Shown here in pieces: positions 1 to 4,804 of a stretch of DNA of 6,118 bases; position 1 is the stretch's first letter; each line of letters begins with the position of its first letter. The notes under the pieces are model-generated. The model worked only from the letters and a program-made list of their open reading frames with translations, did no database searches and was not told the DNA's origin. This stretch comes from Pseudanabaena sp. CAN_BIN31 (GTDB lineage: Bacteria > Cyanobacteriota > Cyanobacteriia > Pseudanabaenales > Pseudanabaenaceae): contig JAJAZG010000099.1 in assembly GCA_026785865.1 (NCBI GenBank), forward strand, positions 1-6,118, read 5' to 3'. A program made the position numbers and the translations under genes.

Positions 1-1
1 C

Positions 2-1087
2 TTATAGATCTCCCGATCGCATCTTTGTCCAAAGATCTTTATATTGTGTGATTGCTGATGCAGACAAAGGCGCGATTAACTCACTTTTTGCGAGAATATC
101 TTGTGAGAAAAACTTGATCGGATCGGCTTTGACGCTAGCAGGAACTTTGTCTAACTCGCTTGATGGACTGACTGCCTCAGTTAAAGATGTGATTTGAACG
201 GCGATCGCAGGTGTAAGGCAAAAATTCATCCATTCTACTGCCGCGATCGCATCTTCACCTTTAGGAATCACCCAAATATCGCTCCAAATCGACGTACCAT
301 CTTGAGGAATCACCACCTTGAGATTAGGGTTTTGTTTTTGGGCTTTGTACATATCGCTTGTCCAGCCCACTGCTGCGAATGTGTCATCAGTTAATAGAGA
401 CTGCAAGTAATTATCGGAAGAATAGGTTAAAACTTGAGAATTAAGGCTTTTAAGTTCTTGGGTAAGTTTTATAAAAGTGTCCTGATTTTCAACTAGATTT
501 TCTGATTGATAGGATTGCCCCATTTTTTTTAAAACTAAACCGATCACTTCACGCGCATCATCGGGCAATGACAGTTTTTGATTTAGTTCTGGTCGCCATA
601 GGTCAGCCCATTGGGTAATATCAAATTTCAGTTTGTCGCTGCGATAGGCGATCGCAGTTGCGCCCCAGCGATAGGGAATCCCCCACACTTGATTATTGCG
701 GGTAACGCTCTGTTGCCATAGGGGAGAGAGTTTTTGCCATTGCGGGATTTTTTCTAGCAAATTTGAGGTGATCGGCTGAATTAAAGATTGGGCGATCGCC
801 TGATCTAACCATCCATCACCGAGGCTAATCAAATTTGGGACTTTATCTTTGGCGATGTTTGGATAATTTTGCAATTCTTGCCAAAGTTTGGAAGGTAGAT
901 TCTCCGCTTTAAATTCAATTTTTTGCTGAGAAGCTGACTCAAATTGATTAATAACTCTACTGGGGATCGCTCCTAGCAAACCCTCAATTCGTATGCGATC
1001 GCGCCGATCGAAAGGATTTGCCAATTGACATCCCCCAATTGAGGCGATCGCTGCCCCGCCTACAACTAAAAACTTACGTCTATCCAT
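2..1087 (-). CDS. PotD-like extracellular solute-binding protein (Tat lipoprotein)
   Basis: This is a complete 361-residue periplasmic binding protein of the spermidine/putrescine (PotD, bacterial SBP) type. It would capture a small solute for an ABC importer. The N-terminus has a twin-arginine motif (D-R-R-K-F-L, residues 2-7), a short hydrophobic stretch, and a lipobox I-G-G-C with the lipidated Cys at residue 20. Export by Tat and anchoring to the outer face of the membrane are therefore likely. PotD-like segments follow: a PYRWGATAIAY stretch (138-148), LWRPEL then LPDDAREVIG (163-183), and WSDIWVIPKG (268-277). The length is normal for the family. The ATG at 1087 is fixed by the signal sequence right after it; no clear Shine-Dalgarno precedes it. 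The stop lies at the window edge, so partner permease genes could follow outside; none is inside. The substrate cannot be read from sequence: polyamine is the family default, but other solutes are possible. The family call is firm, the substrate is not. Confidence 0.9.
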   Translation of the reverse strand: MDRRKFLVVGGAAIASIGGCQLANPFDRRDRIRIEGLLGAIPSRVINQFESASQQKIEFKAENLPSKLWQELQNYPNIAKDKVPNLISLGDGWLDQAIAQSLIQPITSNLLEKIPQWQKLSPLWQQSVTRNNQVWGIPYRWGATAIAYRSDKLKFDITQWADLWRPELNQKLSLPDDAREVIGLVLKKMGQSYQSENLVENQDTFIKLTQELKSLNSQVLTYSSDNYLQSLLTDDTFAAVGWTSDMYKAQKQNPNLKVVIPQDGTSIWSDIWVIPKGEDAIAAVEWMNFCLTPAIAVQITSLTEAVSPSSELDKVPASVKADPIKFFSQDILAKSELIAPLSASAITQYKDLWTKMRSGDL

Positions 1088-1095
1088 AACTTAAT

Positions 1096-1124
1096 TTTAT
1101 GCACATCGCGCCCCAAAAAGTAAA
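1096..1124 (-). promoter_or_regulatory. Possible promoter for the solute-binding protein gene
   Basis: On the minus strand TTTACT (1119-1124) is followed after 17 bases by CATAAA (1096-1101), a passable sigma70-type pair. The predicted transcription start would fall about 2 bases before the ATG at 1087. That would make the mRNA nearly leaderless and would agree with the missing Shine-Dalgarno. This is pattern matching in AT-rich DNA and is weak. Confidence 0.25.
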
Positions 1125-1166
1125 GTCCTCGCCGATTAGGGGCGGCTCTCTGTGAAGAGTGTCGGC
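1112..1166 (-). terminator. Possible terminator downstream of the DUF29 gene
   Basis: Read on the minus strand, GCCGA (1162-1166) can pair with TCGGC (1131-1135). The enclosed sequence holds a second small hairpin (CTCT 1148-1151 with AGAG 1156-1159). A T-rich tract, CTTTACTTTTT, follows within about ten bases. The outer pair begins at the last bases of the DUF29 stop codon. The stems are short and a competing fold (CGCC with GGCG) exists, so this is only a candidate. Confidence 0.3.
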
Positions 1167-1624
1167 TATTCCCAGAAATCGATATTTAGCATGGACTCGA
1201 TGTCACGGTTAAACTGCCATGTGTCAGGGAACGTCACAGACTTATAGCCTTTCTCCTTACGAACTTCATCAAGAGCATCTTCATAAGCATAATCAAAAAT
1301 CTCAGCAAAATAATTTTTGAGACTAGGAGATGTTTTAAGTGTCCGCTTAATCTGTCTACGCTGCTCTCTAATTGTGCGCTCCCAGCCATCAAAGCAGTCA
1401 GGCATATCGATGATACACATACGCTTGAGTAAATGCTCTAGCAAGGTAGCTAAACGGTTTAATATTTCGCGCCTTTCAGATGTTCCCAAGCTCTCAATTT
1501 CTTCTATTAGGTTTTCTAAATCCGCATGGTCAAAGTCTTTTGCTTTTAACTTTGCTGTGGTTTCTTGCACCCACTCGTAAAAGTCACGGTCGTAAGTCGT
1601 TTTTGGTGCAACTGCTATCGTCAT
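1166..1624 (-). CDS. DUF29 domain-containing protein
   Basis: The 152-residue product matches the DUF29 family along nearly its whole length. Visible family features are the N-terminal Y-D-R-D-F-Y-E-W (11-18), the acidic helix D-L-E-N-L-I-E-E-I-E-S-L-G (35-47) followed by S-E-R-R-E (49-53), the L-L-E-H-L-L-K-R stretch (61-68), W-E-R-T-I-x-E-Q-R (81-89), and S-P-S-L-K (99-103). No signal peptide or membrane segment is seen, so it is probably cytoplasmic and all-helical. DUF29 is a family of unknown function, very common and multicopy in cyanobacteria. The ATG at 1624 is well supported by an AGGAG nine bases upstream. It lies between two genes of the same strand with spacers of 78 and 91 bases. 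No toxin, antitoxin or mobile partner is next to it, so the context gives no function. Confidence 0.9.
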   Translation of the reverse strand: MTIAVAPKTTYDRDFYEWVQETTAKLKAKDFDHADLENLIEEIESLGTSERREILNRLATLLEHLLKRMCIIDMPDCFDGWERTIREQRRQIKRTLKTSPSLKNYFAEIFDYAYEDALDEVRKEKGYKSVTFPDTWQFNRDIESMLNIDFWE

Positions 1625-1656
1625 TTTGACTTGCTCCTGTACTTGATGCGATCGCG

Positions 1657-1662
1657 ATTATC
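1657..1662 (-). promoter_or_regulatory. Possible -10 element for the DUF29 gene
   Basis: GATAAT on the minus strand (1657-1662) is a 5/6 match to the sigma70 -10 box. It would start transcription about 25-30 bases upstream of the DUF29 ATG, ahead of the AGGAG. The expected -35 position falls inside the palindrome at 1675-1707 and shows no good match. The box also overlaps a small symmetrical GCGATTATCGC. Confidence 0.25.
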
Positions 1663-1674
1663 GCATTTTTTACT

Positions 1675-1707
1675 GATTGAAGAAGGCGCTTCGCGCCTTC
1701 TTCAATC
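1675..1707. repeat. Perfect 15-bp palindrome with 3-base loop (intergenic; possible terminator)
   Basis: The left arm GATTGAAGAAGGCGC (1675-1689) is the exact reverse complement of 1693-1707, around a TTC loop. It begins 9 bases past the stop of the coiled-coil gene, so it could stop that minus-strand transcript. However, the bases after the stem on the minus strand are A-rich, not T-rich. On the plus strand a TTTTT does follow at about 1712. It may instead be a copy of a dispersed GC-rich intergenic palindrome; the core of the element at 4160-4184 is similar. The hairpin itself is certain; its role is not. Confidence 0.75.
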
Positions 1708-1715
1708 TCTAGTTT

Positions 1716-2483
1716 TTACTTTACGAATGGACGCATTAGTAAATAACCCGCGCCAAAAGAAGTCAGCACGATCGCGATAATCGTGACGGTTAATACCCAA
1801 CCGCTTAAGCCAGTCGATTCATTTACTTCTTCCACAGAATCAGTACGAAGAGGGCGAGAAGATGTTTCTTCGCGAATTTCTAACTTAGGCAATACTTTTT
1901 TGGTTTTGGGCGCTGTTGCAGGCGCATCAAATGTGGCAAAAGAACTGTCGTAATACAATGCTTCACCAACCATCGGCTCATTATCGGTTTGAGGTGCTGG
2001 CTCGTTGGCAAGCTGTCTTGCTCTAGAAATTGCTTCTTGGATTGCGTTAGTTGTTTGTTGCACAGCAACTTTACGAGGGCTAGCCTGTGTTGCTGGTTTG
2101 TCCGCAGGACGTGGCTTGGCAGCGGGAGGGCGACCTTGAGGGTGAGGATTACTTCTCGGTACAGGATTGACTTGTGAAGAGGCGCGGATACCTGCTAAAA
2201 CTGCTGATAGCTTTGAATCAGGTAAGTTTGACTGGGTGAGAATGGTCTGTACTCGATCTGTAGATTGGGCGATCGCTTCAAACTCTTGCAGCAGCATTTG
2301 ATTTTGCTTAGTTAGCTGCTCATTTTGCAACTGAAAAAAAGATAGCTTTGCTTGAGCAGATTGCAACTCTGCGGTCAATTCTCGATACACAGTTACAGGG
2401 ACTGAAGCCTGATAACTAGATTGAGATGGCTGATAACCAGATTGACTAGAAGTTGTGGGTTTGAAGACTGGATTGGCTTGCAT
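1716..2483 (-). CDS. Hypothetical tail-anchored coiled-coil protein
   Basis: I do not recognise a named family. From the ATG at 2483 the protein has 255 residues. An S/Q/Y-rich N-terminus (about 8-28) is followed by a Gln- and Leu-rich helix (about 31-76) that looks like a coiled coil. Next comes a P/R/K-rich disordered linker (about 106-141), an acidic region (about 165-220), and one hydrophobic segment (G-W-V-L-T-V-T-I-I-A-I-V-L-T-S-F-G-A-G-Y-L, about 228-248), leaving only a few residues, including R-P-F-V-K, at the end. There is no signal peptide, so this is the layout of a tail-anchored protein with its bulk in the cytoplasm. A GTG at 2495 would add four residues (M-L-P-P). Neither start has a Shine-Dalgarno; I prefer ATG. 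It is divergent from the GST gene. A scaffolding or membrane-tethering role is conceivable but is inference only. Confidence 0.75.
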   Translation of the reverse strand: MQANPVFKPTTSSQSGYQPSQSSYQASVPVTVYRELTAELQSAQAKLSFFQLQNEQLTKQNQMLLQEFEAIAQSTDRVQTILTQSNLPDSKLSAVLAGIRASSQVNPVPRSNPHPQGRPPAAKPRPADKPATQASPRKVAVQQTTNAIQEAISRARQLANEPAPQTDNEPMVGEALYYDSSFATFDAPATAPKTKKVLPKLEIREETSSRPLRTDSVEEVNESTGLSGWVLTVTIIAIVLTSFGAGYLLMRPFVK

Positions 2484-2519
2484 GGGCGGCAGCACCGTAT
2501 CGTAGAAAATTTAGTCGAG

Positions 2520-2528
2520 ACTATACCA
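2520..2528 (-). promoter_or_regulatory. Extended -10 promoter candidate for the coiled-coil gene
   Basis: The minus strand reads TGG-TATAGT (2528 down to 2520), an extended -10 motif (TGnTATAAT) with one mismatch. No -35 match is evident at the right spacing, which extended -10 promoters tolerate. Transcription would begin near 2513, about 30 bases before the preferred ATG at 2483 and about 18 before the alternative GTG at 2495. Confidence 0.4.
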
Positions 2529-2580
2529 TAGGGTTTACTGCTTTTTTACTATTTTATTTTATTGGTTTAAATTAGGGTTC

Positions 2581-3261
2581 ATGCTTTTATTACAGTTCAG
2601 CACCTCTCACTATTGCCGCAAAGCTAGGCTAGCTCTTGGTTATAAGTCCATTTCTTTTCAAGTCGAAAATCTCACGCCTGCTTTACATATTTTCAGAGTT
2701 AAGCCTCTTTCAGGTTCACATACTGTGCCTGTGCTATTGCCACAACTCAAGAATTGTCCCTCCGTAGTTGCTGACTCTACAGAAATTATTCGTTTTCTTG
2801 AGGCTTACAGACCTGATCCACCACTTTATTTTGAAGATACTTTTCAGCAAAAAGAAGCATTGCGATTAGAAGATTATTTTGATGAATTTATCGGTACGGC
2901 GGCGCGATTTGTTTATTATCAGTTTCGGGCGAATGAGGGCAAACAGATCGATCCTTCATGGATGAGTCAAATCGTGATTGCGATCGTCCGATCGCAATAT
3001 GGGATCAATGCTGACTCGGCAAAAATTGCTGCTGCGAAAATTGCCGATGCGATCGCGATGTTAGGCGAGTTTTGGCAGGATGGCTACTTAGTCGGCGATC
3101 GCTTTAGTGTTGCCGACTTAACGGCCGCCGCATTGCTATCACCATTGGGTTTAATTCCTGCCTATCGCCGTAATTACCCTTGGCTATTTGAGCGTATTAC
3201 AGAAATTCATCAGCTTTGTAATGAGCCACTACCCAAAAATTGGCTAGCTGGGCTTAATTAA
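2581..3261 (+). CDS. Glutathione S-transferase family protein
   Basis: The 226-residue product has the two-domain GST layout at a typical length. The N-terminal thioredoxin-like domain (about 1-78) carries S-H-Y-C at 9-12 at the catalytic site (like a CPYC glutaredoxin site with the first Cys replaced by Ser). It also has the cis-proline context T-V-P-V (48-51) and the glutathione-contacting A-D-S-T-E-I-I (64-70). The helical C-terminal domain (about 90-215) contains G-D-R-F-S-V-A-D-L (172-180), with the N-capping box S176-x-x-D179 that GST C-domains conserve. No signal or membrane segment is present, so it is probably cytosolic, conjugating or reducing with glutathione. The substrate and class cannot be assigned. 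The ATG is preceded by a weak AGGG (TTAGGGTTC). It is divergent from the coiled-coil gene across about 97 bases, and no shared pathway with its neighbours is apparent. Confidence 0.88.
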   Translation: MLLLQFSTSHYCRKARLALGYKSISFQVENLTPALHIFRVKPLSGSHTVPVLLPQLKNCPSVVADSTEIIRFLEAYRPDPPLYFEDTFQQKEALRLEDYFDEFIGTAARFVYYQFRANEGKQIDPSWMSQIVIAIVRSQYGINADSAKIAAAKIADAIAMLGEFWQDGYLVGDRFSVADLTAAALLSPLGLIPAYRRNYPWLFERITEIHQLCNEPLPKNWLAGLN

Positions 3262-3289
3262 TCAGGAAGCGTCACTTTTACCTTTTTTA

Positions 3290-3318
3290 TTTTAGTTTTG
3301 ATTTTAGTTTTGATTTTA
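3290..3318. repeat. Short AT-rich tandem repeat (12-bp unit, about 2.4 copies)
   Basis: The unit TTTTAGTTTTGA occurs at 3290-3301 and 3302-3313 and is followed by a partial copy TTTTA. It lies 28 bases past the GST stop in a 223-base spacer that is strongly AT-rich. It may only be a slippage product. The rest of the spacer (3319-3484) holds no open frame or convincing hairpin that I can see. Confidence 0.7.
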
Positions 3319-3431
3319 AATATTCTCGGTATTGGCTTGTTAGATGTTAATTTAGAGAGTGTTTGAGAAAATCTAAAAACTAAATTTTTATAATCTCCAG
3401 CATCCAAAAACACATTTTTAGTTGTTTATTT

Positions 3432-3456
3432 TTTAGATATTCATTCTTTAGATATT
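3432..3456. repeat. Direct repeat TTTAGATATT upstream of the KOW-like gene
   Basis: TTTAGATATT occurs at 3432-3441 and again at 3447-3456, 15 bases apart start to start, about 30-50 bases before the ATG at 3485. The position would suit a regulator binding site or overlapping promoter elements. The sequence is low-complexity, and chance duplication is quite possible. Confidence 0.5.
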
Positions 3457-3484
3457 TTTAGAAGCGATCAGTGCGGGTAGTTTT

Positions 3485-4147
3485 ATGACTGTTAATGTTA
3501 GTGAATCTTTATTTGAGCAGGTTCTCGAATATCTTCGAGCAAGAACAGAAGCAAGCGATCGCATTGCTCAAAACTTGCTCAAAACACTGGAAACTCTGAC
3601 ATCTGGCAGTACATCCGTCGGTTCTGTTGCTAGGTCAAATCGCGATCGCATTGACGATTTAGTATCTCAATTTGGACAAAAACTATTTGACGCATGGAAG
3701 GAGCTAGCTGATTTACAGGTAGGCGAAAACTATTGGAGCTATCCTGTCATGTTTGAAGATCTTGCTGAAGAAATGGAAATATCTGTCGATAGTTTTGTGC
3801 AACATTTAGAAAATATTCAGATTGGCAGTTTGCAACTCATTCAAGGAAGGGGTTACAACTATCAGGTAAATGGACAGCAAGCGGCTTCTTTGACTTTTCA
3901 CTCTGTCCCGACTCTTAAAAAGGCAGCAATTCCTAACCTTGCAGGCGAAAAACAAGGATCGGGGATGGATAACAAATCTCCAAGTAAAACTTTTAAAGTT
4001 GGCGATCGCGTGGCTGTAAATGCCAATCGCCAGCAATATGCTAATCACCAAGGTGTCGTTGAGCAGGTAATTAGTGTTAGTTGCCGTGTCAAATTAGACA
4101 ATGGTTGGACAGCTTTCTTACCAAATCATTGTTTAGATCACATTTAA
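3485..4147 (+). CDS. Hypothetical protein with C-terminal KOW/SH3-like segment
   Basis: The 220-residue product is not one I can name. The N-terminal part (1-75) is predicted helical (F-E-Q-V-L-E-Y-L-R-A-R, then R-D-R-I-D-D-L-V-S-Q-F). The middle (80-125) includes Y-W-S-Y-P-V-M-F-E-D-L-A-E-E-M. A linker (about 140-167) leads to the C-terminal segment F-K-V-G-D-R-V-A-V (170-178), Q-G-V-V-E-Q-V (189-195), R-V-K-L-D-N-G (201-207). That strand pattern is typical of KOW/SH3-like small barrels that bind nucleic acid or protein. No signal peptide or membrane helix is seen, so it is probably cytoplasmic. The ATG follows a weak GGGTAG about four bases upstream. It is the second of two plus-strand genes but lies 223 bases from the GST gene, so it is probably transcribed separately. 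The domain call is moderate and the function is unknown. Confidence 0.75.
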   Translation: MTVNVSESLFEQVLEYLRARTEASDRIAQNLLKTLETLTSGSTSVGSVARSNRDRIDDLVSQFGQKLFDAWKELADLQVGENYWSYPVMFEDLAEEMEISVDSFVQHLENIQIGSLQLIQGRGYNYQVNGQQAASLTFHSVPTLKKAAIPNLAGEKQGSGMDNKSPSKTFKVGDRVAVNANRQQYANHQGVVEQVISVSCRVKLDNGWTAFLPNHCLDHI

Positions 4148-4159
4148 AATCCTTAGCGC

Positions 4160-4184
4160 AAAGGGCGTGTTTCGCACGCACTTT
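4160..4184. terminator. Hairpin between convergent genes (probable terminator)
   Basis: AAAG-G-GCGTG (4160-4169) can pair with CACGC-A-CTTT (4175-4184) around a TTTCG loop: a nine-pair stem with one G/A mismatch. On the plus strand the stem ends in CTTTTTAC, giving a T-run 12-38 bases after the KOW-like gene stop. This is the pattern of an intrinsic terminator. It lies between convergent genes and could also act weakly on the minus-strand cupredoxin transcript. The core resembles the palindrome at 1675-1707. Confidence 0.55.
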
Positions 4185-4236
4185 TTACTTATCAATACTG
4201 ATCCGTTTTGCTCCTTGCCAATTATTCTTTTTTTGG

Positions 4237-4746
4237 CTATTCTTCCACCGCGATCGCACCGTGAAACATCCCCATACCACAGGAATATTGATAATTGCCG
4301 ACAGTTTGAGGCGTAAATTCAATTGGTGTAGTCGTATTTAGAGCTAAGTCTTGAGCAATGTGAAAATCAGGAAAGAGCACCTTTTCCAAGCAGCTATTAG
4401 GATCGCGGCGAATGAAGTTTAATCGCACTGGTTGTCCGCGTTTGACGGTAACTAGCGATGGGCTGTAACCACCATCTACAGTGATGCTAACTTCCTGCAC
4501 ACCATCACTGGTTTCGGCATTTTGAGACTTTGGTTTACTAAACAGAAACCACCATAGCTGAGCGCTAATTAGGGCTAATCCACCTGCGGTTAAACCGATT
4601 TTAAGGGCAAGGGGTTGTTCGATTTTTTGAAATTGGGGCGATCGCGTAGAATGTTGTTCTTTCATTTCGGCTGCCGATACGCTGGATGCGATCGCGCTAA
4701 AAACAGTGAGGCTAAGGATTAGATTTAGAAATTTGATTTTTAGCAT
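4237..4746 (-). CDS. Membrane-anchored cupredoxin-domain protein
   Basis: The 169-residue product carries a plastocyanin-like cupredoxin domain of the type often found beside copper ATPases (COG4633-like). The N-terminus looks like a signal peptide (3-26, ending V-S-A-A). A second hydrophobic segment follows at about 48-70 (L-K-I-G-L-T-A-G-G-L-A-L-I-S-A-Q-L-W-W-F). The cupredoxin domain covers about 84-169: V-T-V-K-R-G-Q-P-V-R-L-N-F (99-111), a Cys at 119, F-P-D-F-H (125-129), F-T-P-Q-T-V-G-N-Y-Q-Y (144-154), and C-G-M-G-M-F-H-G (156-163). Cys156, Met158/Met160, His162 and perhaps Cys119 are likely copper ligands. The ATG at 4746 is chosen because the signal sequence starts there and AGGAA lies seven bases upstream. 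The frame stays open further 5', but only into the ATPase gene. It is 58 bases downstream of the ATPase on the same strand, so co-transcription and a role in copper transfer are likely. Confidence 0.85.
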   Translation of the reverse strand: MLKIKFLNLILSLTVFSAIASSVSAAEMKEQHSTRSPQFQKIEQPLALKIGLTAGGLALISAQLWWFLFSKPKSQNAETSDGVQEVSITVDGGYSPSLVTVKRGQPVRLNFIRRDPNSCLEKVLFPDFHIAQDLALNTTTPIEFTPQTVGNYQYSCGMGMFHGAIAVEE

Positions 4747-4804
4747 AGTTGTATTTCCTATAGCAGTCAGGATGTGGAAGTTAAAGCCCCTTGTCTGTCC
4801 TGTC

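Noticed and set aside
194..394. Plus-strand open frame of 66 codons inside the binding-protein gene
   Set aside because: It is antisense to a well-supported gene and shows no protein-like pattern.
1166..1624. DUF29 gene as part of a toxin-antitoxin or defence unit
   Set aside because: No partner gene of suitable size is adjacent, and flanking genes are ordinary; DUF29 alone does not justify the claim.
1317..1780. Two overlapping plus-strand frames (1317-1580, 1565-1780)
   Set aside because: They are antisense to DUF29 or run through the palindrome and the end of the coiled-coil gene, with no recognisable domain or ribosome site.
1880..2177. Frames at 1880-2068 (minus) and 1989-2177 (plus)
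   Set aside because: Both lie within the coiled-coil gene in other frames and have composition typical of shadow translations.
3290..3456. AT-rich repeats as a CRISPR array
   Set aside because: The units are 10-12 bases, low-complexity, without regular unique spacers and with no cas gene nearby.
3806..4341. Frames at 3806-4051 (minus) and 4081-4341 (plus)
   Set aside because: They overlap the KOW-like and cupredoxin genes in other frames; the second crosses the probable terminator hairpin.
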